From positions 26,124,169-26,188,168 of the forward strand of contig CM056556.1 of the NCBI GenBank assembly GCA_029721515.1: a DNA stretch of 64,000 bases. Direction: 5' to 3'. Below, in pieces: positions 1 to 12,500 of the stretch. This DNA comes from Synanceia verrucosa. Lineage: Eukaryota > Chordata > Actinopteri > Perciformes > Synanceiidae. Made by a program: the position numbers and the translations under genes. Each line of letters begins with the position of its first letter. Within the stretch, counting starts at the first letter, position 1. The notes under the pieces are model-generated. The model was given only the letters and a program-made list of their open reading frames with translations. It was not told the DNA's origin and searched no databases.

Positions 1-146
1 AGAACGGCCGCTACGACATCAGCAAGATCCCAGACATCTATGACTGCATCAAATACGACTCGCAGCACAACGCCTCGCTTGGACTGGAGGACACGTTGGA
101 GCTGTTCAGACTGTCCCGTGCCCTGGCGGACATCGTCATACCACAG
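1..146 (+). CDS. ppip5k1: PPIP5K1 exon (phosphatase-like domain), cut by the window edge
   Basis: Codons run from base 3 (AAC) and encode NGRYDISKIPDIYDCIKYD, ending LSRALADIVIPQ before the donor GTACCA at 147. The exon ends in phase 0. Its 5' end lies outside the window. Confidence 0.9.
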
Positions 147-3100
147 GTACCATCAGTCAGCTTCATTTCTGGCTCCTGGCTTCCTGTCTAAACAATAGCT
201 GCTTTAACTGTGCACACGTTCAACCTGGTGATGTCCACCAGTTTTTCTGACTTCTCCCCCCCATGACCATGAATAAACAGATTAAAAACCAGTGGATGGA
301 AGTGTTTAAATGTCAGTTTTTCTCTTTCATAACATCATCATCAGGAGTACGGAATCAGCAAAGCAGAGAAACTGGACATCGCTCAGGCTTACTGCGTTCC
401 CCTGATGAAGAAGATCCAGCTGGACCTGCAGAGGACCCATGAGGACGAGGCTGTTAACAAGCTGCACCCCCTGTGAGAAAACAAGCTGCCACTGAAGCGC
501 ACACAAACATGTTTACATGTATATAGGCAAAGCACACGTATGTTTGTGTACGTTTTAAGTCACTGGTGTCATTTCTCGTCCTCCTGCTGTTCAGGTATTC
601 TCGTGGTGTGATGTCACCTGGTCGTCACGTCCGAACACGTCTCTATTTCACCAGTGAGAGCCATGTCCACTCCCTGCTCAGCGTCTTCCGCTACGGAGGA
701 CTGCTGGATGTACGTCTGATCTGTCCATCTCCAACCAGTTTGTTTCATTTTTCTGTGTCTGCTGATGATGATTTTCCAGAATACGAGTAGCTCTAGAAAT
801 GAATGCAAGCAGGTGAAAGTCCAGATGGGATGGAGATACTTTGGTGGGTGTAATTAGTCAATAGAGATATACAACTATGGATTATAAGTAGAACATACTG
901 TAATTCAATATCAGAAATATTATCTATTTCCTGACCTTAATCACAGTTTTCACCAAATGACCATGATGGACCAGTCAGGATTCATTTTTTTATGTTTTGT
1001 TATTGCTTTCCCATAGCACAGATAGCACACAAAAAAACAAACACAAAACTGAGCAAAACACAAAATATCAACCAATGAACAACCTGGTTTGTTCCTATGA
1101 CAAAGTCAGTGTTTCAGTCCCCCTCCTGTCGTTGATGTGTAAATATTTCTCCCACAACATAGACTTCATCTCGTGTTGGAGGATCTTGTTTGTATCATCT
1201 CTTTGTTATGGCCTTTTTACAAGCTGCTAACAAACTTTTCAGCAAATATCCGTCTTCTCTCAACACAATATTCCCTGTCAAGTTGCCAAATTATAAAACT
1301 ATACATGACTCAGACATAGCTCTGAAGCATGTCAATAACCAAACACATAATTTAGGACGGAATCAAAAGATATCAGAATGATCTATATTTACTGCCCCAC
1401 ATTTTTGTTTGTTTTGTTACTAAGATTTGCTCCTAATTTGAGGCTCAACAAAGAATCTTATTAAATACTTCCAGCTGTACGCTTATCAAGTGTGTGACAA
1501 TGTCCAAATATGCAGCCTTTCACCCTCAGAAATAGTCACGTCTGGTTCTTTTCCCATTTCAATTTTATATATAGTGTACTATTTTCTTTCATCACCCTTA
1601 GTTGCTGATATAATGTAGATATTATTCTCAGTTTTTTTTAATTGTAGACACTTATTATGATTCTGATTGTGCTTTATTTCTCTGCTATGAAAATATCTAA
1701 GTGATCCTGGTTGCCAGGATACACTTTTATCCACTATTTTTATCAATGAATTGCTTAAAATCAACATATTTGGGATCAATGTTTGGCAAATCTCATGTTA
1801 CTTTGGACAGACTTGTTTCACAGCAACAGGCAGTGATTCAGTGGAGACAGTAATGAAACTGCCAACTTTTACTATTTACTGAATTTTATTGACGGTTTCA
1901 AAATACAGCACAGCTGGATCAAATGTGGCTTCAACCACAAGTACTTTTTCCACCTTGTTTTCCATCTCTGGCAGCCATGACCTTTGAGTCGACTACACAA
2001 CGTAGGCCTCAGGAGACTTTTTAATAGAGAGAAAATTTCTTTAAACGTCATGATTTAACGCAGTCCTCAGCTACCTGCGATGCAAAGAATCACAAAAAAG
2101 AGAAAGGAAAAATAATTACCGTAGTTTTCCATTTAGCTTTCTATTTGTGTAATGTATAAACACCATATTATAAGGAAAAAAATAATCATATTGTTGCTTG
2201 AGCTCCATGTTGTACGTTGTTATAAAGGGTTTATGGACATTATTACCTCATTGTTGCTGAATACTGGCCCGTGTCTCAAACAATAGAGTCTCTTGCTTTG
2301 TGGTGGTGACATTTTGTTTTGCATATTATCAGGTTCATGGATTTATGTCTAAGGTTTTTTTTTTTTTGTGTATTTACAGTATGTATGTTTTTGTTTGAGT
2401 ACCAGGAGGAAAAGGACCAGCAGTGGAAACAGGCCATGGACTACCTGAGTGCTGTGACTGAACTCAACTACATGACACAGATAGTCATTATGCTATATGA
2501 AGACAACAACAAGGTCTCTCTGCGTTACCACTGCAGTTCTTCTATATATTTCTACATTATGTTTCATATTGATGTCTTTGTGTCTGTGTCGTGAGCAGGA
2601 CCCCTCCTCAGAGGAGCGTTTCCATGTCGAGCTTCATTTCAGTCCAGGAGTCAAAGGGTGTGACGATGAGGAGAACGTACCTCTTGGCTTCGGCTTTCGC
2701 CCGGCATCCTCAGAGGTGTCGTGCAGTTTGGTGATTTTTACAAATCTAGAGATAATAATGAAATTGCAGAGGTTTTTCTGGAATGATTTAGCCAGTCATC
2801 TTGCCACCACTGTATCACTTTGTTTTGTTAAATTAGTAGTGTGAATCCACAAAAAAGATTATGGGGGCTTTTCCTTTTCCAGGCCGCCTAAGTAATTGTG
2901 TAATTGTGAATCATCGTTCTACTTACATGTACTCCATCCAGCCATCCATTTTCTACTGCTTATCCTCACATAGGGTCGCTAGAGCCTATCCCAGCTGTAT
3001 CAGGGTGAAAGGCAGGGTACACCCTGGACAAGTCACCACCTCATCGCAGGACACATAGAGACAGACAACCACTCACACTCACATTCACACCTACGGTCAA

Positions 3101-3474
3101 TTTAAATTAGCCAGTTAACCTAATCCCCATGCATGTTTTTGGATGGTGGGAGGAAGCCGGAGTACCAGAGAGAACCCACACAGACATGAGGAGAACATGC
3201 AAACTCCACACAGAAAGGCCCCGGGCCAGGAATCGAACCCTGTACCTTCTTGCTGTGAGGCGACAGTGCTAACCACTACACCACCGTGCCTCCCCTTACA
3301 TGTATACAAGTTTTTACATTTTTACATTTGCAGGTTATACGTAACAATGCACTGAAACATGGAAAGACGTTTAATGATTGATCTATGGTTTTCATTAGAT
3401 ATGGTAGCAGACATGGAGCAGAGCAGCACATGGTTTGCATCACCTATACCTGTTCATGAAGCCAACAATATAAT

Positions 3475-3509
<35 letters not shown>

Positions 3510-6500
3510 TTCATGTCATCTTCTTGTGTTCTCTGACCAATCAGAATCAAGACAAAAAGCCCAATCAGGGCAGTCTGGAGGACCTCTCCCAGGACCAGCT
3601 GGATCAGGCACTTCCCCTCTCTGAGCCAATCACCATCCAGCGAAGGTCCCCCATGATTCGCAATCGCAAGACGGGCTCCATGGAGGTACCAGACCTGCTT
3701 TATTCATCCTCACTAGTAGTTCTAGTCAAGGTTTTCTTTCTAGTTTTAAGTGTCATGGTTGTTGTCAGGACCTTGACCTGCTGTTGCAGCTGCCTCAGTC
3801 TTAACCCATGGTCTCCATGTTCAGGTCCTCTCAGAGACCTCTCCCACCCAGTCCTCAAAAGGATGCACATCCCACCGGCTCTTCCCCTCGTGTTCACGCC
3901 AGTCTCCTGAGATCAAACCAGCTAGTGGTCTAGGTGGGCATCTCATATCCGGTGTGTGTTTTCTGAGTGTGTGAGGGGAAAGGGTTGATGCCAACAGACA
4001 CACTGACCTCACAACACATTTCATTTCCAGCTGTCATCACTGATCCCTCATTCATCCAAGCCACACCTCTGACTTCTCCCTCAACTTCCAGCCATTTCAT
4101 ATCTTTCTCTCTCTCCATGTCTTGTTTTTTCTTTTGGTGTTTTTCTCTCCCTCTTTTCTTTCCATCATCTCCCCGTCTCTGACTGTCACATAGCTTCCAT
4201 CCCAGCTTAGGTCAGCAGCAGCCAAACAGGATCAGACTCCGAAATATGCAGGCGAGAGGTCAGCAGGGAGTAGCGTTCACAGCCAGGATCTCTAGCGTCG
4301 CATAGCGTTCAGAGACGTACTGATGCCCCTGCAAGGTGATAACGTGCCAACAGACTGTAGGGAACACACTGTAGGCATGTTCATCTCCTGTTGTGTACAG
4401 ATTGTAAAGCCCAATGAGGCAAATTCATAATTTGTGATATTGGGCTATACAAATAAAGTTGACTTGACTTGACTTGACTATTTCTGCGGTCTACACAGGA
4501 AACAAGCCAAACTTCAGAAGATCAAATTGCATCATTAGAGTTGTTCAGATATATAGATGGACTAGATTTGCAGCTGTTAGAAGCTCCCCTGTTTTCTTTG
4601 TGTGCATTGTGCATCCCTGGAAAATAATGTACATGAACAGCACACATATACTCAAAATAGATTTAGTTTGTGGTACAGTACTGGGAATGAGCTTAAGTGT
4701 TTCCAGAGAGGTGACTGTGTCTGATTCTATTAAATTTAGTCAGGTTATAATCCTGAAAACCAAGGAAAAATATGATTATAATGAGAGAGAATTTAAATAG
4801 CACTGAAACCTAAAGCAGTGTAATCGAGCACATTATTAGACATGTCGTCCAGGGTGTAGATATGAGAGTTTTCTCATGTGTTTATCACATGCTGTCTGTT
4901 GCAGCAAAAGCTCTGCCATCTAACTAGGTTTTTATTACAGTCTTAACTGTAAATAAGCTGAAACAAACAAACAAACAAGGTTTTTCACCTCTTGTTAAAA
5001 GAAACCTACCTAAGTTAGATGTTTGGGTATTTCTTCTCAGCCTCCTATCATGGTACATATAAAGTGCTGAAATGCCCTAAAATGCTCCAAATGAGCTGCA
5101 CCAGAGGTCATTTTAAGTACCTCTCACTAACCTTTCCCATAATGAAAGAGCCCTTGAAGGATGCATGTTTTGCTGTGTGCACACTTTCTAAGGGCGTGTA
5201 ACCTCCAGCAGCCTGCTAAAAGTAGTGTGGTCTTACTTCTTACTTCCTAAACGTGTTAATCAGCCTGTCACTCAGTGCTTAATTATCACAAGTCTTTGCG
5301 TCACATTAAACGTCAAAGCTTCCTGCTATCGTCTGAATGGCGCCTGTCAGTATGTTATGTACAGTTAATGTGAGGCAGCTGAGTGATTCCTCCCTGTTCA
5401 TCAGCAACACTATGTGCACAAGCCTCTGACAAGAGCAGCAGGTGTCAGGGACGACCTCTGTTAGCGAGTTGTCTGCATGCCTTCATGCTGTTTATAGAAC
5501 AAAGAGACAAGGCACACATGCCTTTTTAGATGTTTGTTTTCTCTGCATTTCCAAAGATAACTTGGATCTCCTTCAGTGTGGCCTCTGAGCTCCAAAGTGA
5601 GTTAAAACATTAGAATAACAGATATGATAAATATGTGAGAATTTGCTGTTGCATCTTCAGAGGGTTTGTGCACTGCAGGGGTTCAAAACAATCCCATTTT
5701 CCACACTCTGGTCTGTTCGTCACGCCTCTGCTGCTTTTGCTGTCAAAACACACATTTCAGCTGCTCACCCACTCTTTGTTTACATGTATGCACATGTGCG
5801 CAGGTGAGATCACTGTTGTGAAAACCCTGTAGCTTGCATGTCAATCAAATCAAAAGCCTTTATTGTTATTATAAGATGCTGCTCCACTTGGTGCTGAGTG
5901 TGATGTAAAAAAGTAATCAAGCTTAAAAGAAAACAGATAAGACAAAAAGTTTTGTAAGAAAAATGTTGATATTTGCAGCAGGGTTCCCGCGGTTCCTTAA
6001 TAAGTCTTAAAATGTCTGAAATTAATACCTGGGTAATTAAGGTCTTAATTTGTCTTAAATTTACCATAAATTTGCTGTAGGTATTAAATTTTCAGATGGT
6101 GCGTTTACTGGCAATAGGAAAACACAGCATTTAGATATTTGCTGCAGTTTTGCATGTTATTTTGTTCACAAAGTTCACTTCTTTGTTCTTGCAAGTTGTG
6201 AAATTAAAGTTATAGAAAAAAGTTAAGCGTTATGCCTTCAGTTTATATCTTTGTTGCAAGTGTTAAAGGGCTGAAAAATAATTCATGAAAAAATATTATC
6301 AGAGATTAATCGGTTATCAGATTTTTTTTTCCTGGTAAATACCAATATCGGCATCGGCCTCAAAACCTTCATATTGGTCAGGCTCTATGATAAAGAAATT
6401 GTTGTGACATTTTTGGGTCTTAAATTATATTTGTTGAGGTCTTAAAAGTATTAAATTTGTCTTTTAAAATGGTGCAAGAACCCTGTGGTGTACAGTAGTA

Positions 6501-9500
6501 AGGCACAGTTATTGCACATTTGCTTGTTTGTTACCCGTTATTGCACAGAAAGGTAATATGTATTTATAATATACAATATATAGCACATTTGTCACCATTT
6601 CCAGTAATGGATAGCAGCTTTTGTTTCAGATTCTCCATGAGAATCTGTCATAAACCACGTTTTGAAGTTGAAGGATGTATTATTATTGTTAATAATAATA
6701 ATAGTTACAGGGTTTTCACACACTCTTTTGAAGAACGCTCTCACTAATTGTTAGGAATAAAGGCATGGTGTTAATACTCACCCTGCACACCTCCCCTCCC
6801 CGGCTCCTCCTCACACAGGGTCACTCTGCTCTGGCCTCTTCAGTGCCTCCACCCTCGGGGTGTCCTGTAGCGCCCCCAACCTGCGGGACTACGTCCGCAC
6901 GCACCACCTCCTCCACCGAAAACCTCCTCTGTCTCCCGGCAGTCTGCCGTGCCAGATTGGCATGTTCGGTATGTTCACACGGCTCCACCAGACGGGTCTT
7001 TTCATCTCTCTCTTTCTGGCTTCAGAATATCTCCTTTTTTTTGAAATTGAAAATTAAAAGTTCCCGACTGATGGGACTAATAAAGGAATTCTTCTTCTTC
7101 TTCTTTTCCTCTACTTTTTGCTTCTTAATTTTGGGACATTCACTATTGTTACTTTTCTCCTGACGATCTTTTGCTCCCTTCCCAAAAACAAACATGCAGT
7201 TTCAGTCTGTTGCATCACGTTTCTTGTGTGATTTGACCTCTCAGGGTGCACGATAAGGGCGCTGATTTGACGGCAGAGTGAACGTCTGTGCAGAAAATGC
7301 TTAGCATGCAACCTGTCACTGAACTGTGTGACGTTATCGTTGATCAATAGTCTCCCAGTTCAGCATGTCCACTCATTGATCTGCTTGGGTTTGAAAGTGT
7401 TGAATGCTCCCTGTCTCTCTCTGTGCATGTTGTTTTGCAGTACCTACCATGTCCTCTCTCAGGGAATTTAATTACATAATCCACAACAAAGTAGTTTTTG
7501 TGTCTGGAAGCCAGAAGTCTGGCTTTTTTCATTAAACACAATTTACGGTAATCCTTAACATTAAGAAACTCAGCCTGTTATTTGGAACAGATATAGTTTC
7601 AAGACCCAGTAATCCACTTTTAAATAATCTCCAGTCTCATTCTCCCTCCCCACCTGTTTCACTCAGTCTCATGGTGAGTTTTTACGGCCACAGGGGGGCT
7701 TCTAGCAGGTTTAATTATTCCATACATATGGATTGGATTTGGTCACAGCTGTTTTAATGACACACGTTTGTGTAGTACTCCCCATAGATAAACTGGTCTT
7801 ATCCTCAGCAGCAGATAATTTTATCAGCATCTTATTTGGATGCATGTGGATCTGCACAAACAGCAGGGATGTTTTTTCACCACTGTGGTTTTTAAACACA
7901 GGAAGCTGAGCCATGTTCACTTCATCCAGAGGGTGTCAGTCTGACTGCAGGGCTGCACAAAGCAAACAGACAAATGTCCTCTCTCAGTTCACTTACATCA
8001 TGTTATGCTCTCTGACAGACAGGAGGGGGGTCTGAACTGACGTCTGCGCTGCTCATTTAAGGGGAAGCGAGGGCTGCAACGTATTAAATTAAAGCCTTAA
8101 ACTGACCTAATTCATTAATGCCACCAGTCATGTTCCAAATGTCTTTTTAATAGATTTAAACTAATCTAATTTATTGCTATTCATTATATAAAAGTGGATA
8201 TTCTTAAAGTCATTTATTGATCCTGGAGATGAAACCAAGCCATAACATCTGTTTTCCCTCATTCGGTTTGTTCAAGTTTCCATTCCTATAATACAGGACC
8301 ACTTCCCTGTAACTTCACAGAGCGTTTTGTCGTCTTTCAGCTCATTATTTTGCTGCCTGGCTGCAACTTAACTGTTTTGATTCACTCTCACGGCTCTCAT
8401 AGTCATTTTTAAGCGTTTCTTAGCGGAAAAGCTCCTAAACCCCCACTGTGGGGGGTGAACATTAGCTGGTGAACATAGTGGAGCGCTTCACAGCTGAAGG
8501 CTAATAACCATTATTATCCACTTCACTTTCCACTGTATTTAACTCTTTATTTACTGTACAAGAGGGCAGTCTAGAGTCGGACTGAGCCAAGTTAGCTGTT
8601 TGTCCAGTGGGTCCAGTCTTTATGCTCAGCTAAGTTCAGCTAAGCTGACCTGCTGCTGTCTGTACCTTCATATTTCCAGACATGATGTGTGATGTAAATC
8701 TTCTCATATAACTTTCTTCAAGAAGGCGAATAAGTGAAATGTTGAACTAGTTCACAGAGGAGTAAAAGTGAGTCTGGATTCACAGATCGTTTCCTGTCAC
8801 AGCTGAACGGCCTTCAGGTTAAAGTCCAGCATGATTACTGCTCAGTCCATCTCCACTCATCTCCTCCACAGCCTTTCCATCCTCTTTCTCTGACGTCCTC
8901 TTTGTTTATTCAGAGATGACCCTCGTTGTCACGCATGTTGGTTGACACTTATTATTATTATTAATGTGAATTGACAGGCCGACTCTCTCCTTCATCCTGT
9001 TCTTCTCTTTCTTTTCCTCAAGTAAAAGTCATCAGTGGCACACGGGCAGAAACAGGTACCAGCAGTCCCAGTAATACCAGCAACCTTTCTTATCTCCTCA
9101 GAGCTGTTCTCTATGCCGCCAGTAAAGAGATTTTCTGTGTCGTTTGCCAGGCATCCGACTAATGGTATGTCTGCTTTTATTCAAGTTTATTTCGACACTC
9201 CTCCCATTTTTTTTCTTTTATCTTGCATGCCTTTTTTGTGGGCAAACATGTCCTGTGTTTTCTGTTTTTTGGGGGTTTGACGTTTGGCTGCACTGATTAT
9301 TAAACGTCTCCGAGATTGGAAAAAAAAATTCAACTTAAAAGAGGTTTTCTGTTTCACCGCACACCTTCGGTGTTGACCTTGTGTTGTCTTCGGCCCTCAC
9401 CTCTAACTCCACCTGCTCTGCCTGCACTTGTTTAATTTGCCTCTCTGATCCTGCCGTTTCCTCACAGGATGGATGGATGGATGTGGAACGTATCTCATGT

Positions 9501-12500
9501 ACTTCCTGGTGCAGATAATCTGTGCACACATCATAATGCGTCCTCACCTGCACTTTTTCTTAATTCCAAATCATTTGTTTTGTTATTTTGTTAGTTTTGG
9601 CTCTGACAGCATCACTGATTGGTGTGGTCAGAAATGTTACGTGGAGTTCACTTCTACGTCGCTGCAGAAAGGTGAGACGTTAGACCAGGAGAGTTGCCCT
9701 CCAGCACATGACTGAGGAGCTTCTCACCAAATCTGGCAGTAATATGTGCCGGTTATGGTTTTGTTCCTTCATTTATTTATTGGACTGCAGCTTTGCAGCC
9801 ACAACACAGACAAAGGGACAAAACAAGGCAGCGTTTAACTGGATTTATTCATCACTTATTCAGTAAAAACAGTTCACGTTAACTCTAAACTCCAGAAGGT
9901 TTTTATGGTCCAAACTGTTTTTTATATCACACAAAGTGTGTGCTTCAAAGTTTCAAATTATTTTATACATCAAATTATGCTATTTTACAAGCAACTCGTA
10001 GACAGTCCACAAAATAACAATCAACCACTGTTTAGATATACAGGGCTTTTCTCTGGTTTATATTGTTGTAAACAAATATATTTGGGTTTTGGACTGTTTT
10101 TGTACAATACAAGACATTTAAAAAATTAAAAATACACGACCCAATGATGTTCATTATATGTAGTTTGACATCAAAATGACCATTATTTTACTCATTTTCT
10201 AAAAAATGAGGGTATTTTTCTCTGGGTTGGTACAAAACTTTTCCTTTTCGTAAATTATTGAGTCACATTTCCCCTTTTTTTTCTTTTTTTAGTGAAATAC
10301 CTCTGTATGATCTGATGATTAAACATGAATTCAGACATTTGGGTCTCTTCTTGAGAGACTCCAGGGAAGTTTGTCCAGTTATCATGGTTGGTAGTTTGAT
10401 GTCTTAAATAACACGATACCAATGTGTTTTAAATTGAGAGAGTGGTCTCAGAGCCTTTTTATCTCCAACGCAAAGTTGTTTATTGCAAAAGAAGAAACAG
10501 CCCTGCAAGGTCACTGTGTTTTTTTCTGAGCTATGTTTTTGAAGATGGCAGCTTGAGGCTAATTATTGACGACTCCAAGACCCTCTGGTTCACATGTTTT
10601 ATGAAGTAGCTGATTGCTTTTATAACCTTGTGATGTCAAAGGTTGACTGCTGCTGGTTTTATTTGGCCTCTGGTCATCGTTTCTTTGGCTTTCAAATGGA
10701 AGTGGTGGGATTTGTGTTGTTCACAGTCGGTCTGTTTCAATACTAAAAGGTCAAGAGGAGCATTGATCGTCAAATGAGGTCAGACAGAAAGTGAATCCAC
10801 CAGCCTGACGTCACTGTGATTGGCAGCACAGCTCTGTCACTCTTCCTCGCCACTGTTCTATCTCTTCCTCTCTACCTGCTCTGCCTCTTGTCCCTCAGAT
10901 GAGCTCCAGGTAGTCCAGCTGCTGGGGGGGCGTCCCGCTGAGCCGGCCCTGCTGGGGTTTGCCCCTCTGGCCGTGGACGGGGCCATAGCCCACCACCTGC
11001 TCCACTGTCCCTACCACTTCCGCCTCCTCAAGAGTTGGCTGATGTCTGGTCAGGAGCTCCCAGAGTCCCTCCACGGTCAGCCTCTGTAGACCCCGCTCAC
11101 TTCCTGTCGCCTCCTCCTCCCCCCTCAGCCAGTGTTGGGCGAGTGGGATGCTGTCGCTGCCAGTTCAGCTTCATTTTCTGTTGCTTTTATTTTATTCATC
11201 CTCTCTTCTCTCTTTCTTTGTGCCAGCCCTGCTTCGTCTCATGCCCAGCTCGAAACATGTTCCTGTTTTTATTTGTTATTTTTTGCATGTCTGCCAGAAG
11301 GTGCAGCACTTGCTCTGAAAGCAGGAAATGTCACCCTTCTTCTGCATTCAGAACTTAAAGTCACAGTGAAACGCCAGTCAGACATATTCTTATCTAATGT
11401 GAATTATTTTCAGGTTAAACTGAATCTGTGCCATGCTTTAGTGATGACAAGGGTTTGTCAGCTCAGTGACATTTGATTGGGTCACTAAGAAGTGGGTGAG
11501 GTGATGCAAATTTGGCATTATTTATTGGTGGAGGTTTAATGTTTCATGCATCTTTATAATGTTGTGTTTCAAAATAAAACACAAATAAATAAATAGTCAG
11601 CAGCCCTTAAACTCGGTCAAGTGCAGTTTCACCTCATCAAAAACGTATATTAAGGAGTTTTTGGGAAAAAGAAAACAGTTTTCCCCATAATAAAGGATTT
11701 TAAACTGAACATTTAACAACACTGAACACTGTGTCTTTAAGTCCTGAACTCCGTCTTGTCCCTCCTGCTTCCTGATTGGACACCTCTTGGTGGAACTAGA
11801 AAAAGCTTCTGTATCACATGGAAACGTCCCTAAATGTTGAGATGAATCTGCCCAAACAGGACTGTCTGCTCTTCATGCATGCTGACTGGAAACTGGACAG
11901 ATCTGCTTGTATCACTGCATCATGTGCTCGTCATGCTCCATCATGTCCTCTGCACAGGGAGGTCACGACTTGACACCACTGTCCCCTCATCCCTCATTTT
12001 AATTAGCTAATTAAGTGGTTGCCTGTTTGCAAACTGGAGCATGTCTTGATATGCTGGCCTTAACCGCACAATTATTCTTGTCTGTAATAAGTTACAGTTG
12101 TTTTGGCTTTGTCATATTTTCTTCACCTCTTAACCTGTGTTAGTAGATGAGTGGACGGTGCAGTGAAGTATCAGCATCAGTGTTTTGAGATCCTTCACTT
12201 CATCTGATGCGTGAGCTGAATTTGATATCCACATGGAGAGGCTGCGGCAAAGATAGGAGGGAGGAAGAGGTGATGAATGCCATCTCATGTTATTTTTATA
12301 CAGAATACCAACACATTCATTAGACCAAGTCCAGTAAGGACAGAACTAACAGATGGAGGTGACGGTGAATATGCGATACACATCATGAGCCACCAAAAGA
12401 CGTTCTCCTGAGGCTTTGTAGTTAAAGCCAAGGAGGTCATATTTTTCTGCCGCCATAAGAGCGTTGGCAGGAAGACTTTTTCATGTTGAACAGTGACCTT

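Noticed and set aside
2319..2405. Upstream extension of the open frame before the PPIP5K1 exon at 2406
   Set aside because: The residues (FFFFCVFTVCMFLFEYQ) are intron polypyrimidine tract; family homology starts at EEKDQQW.
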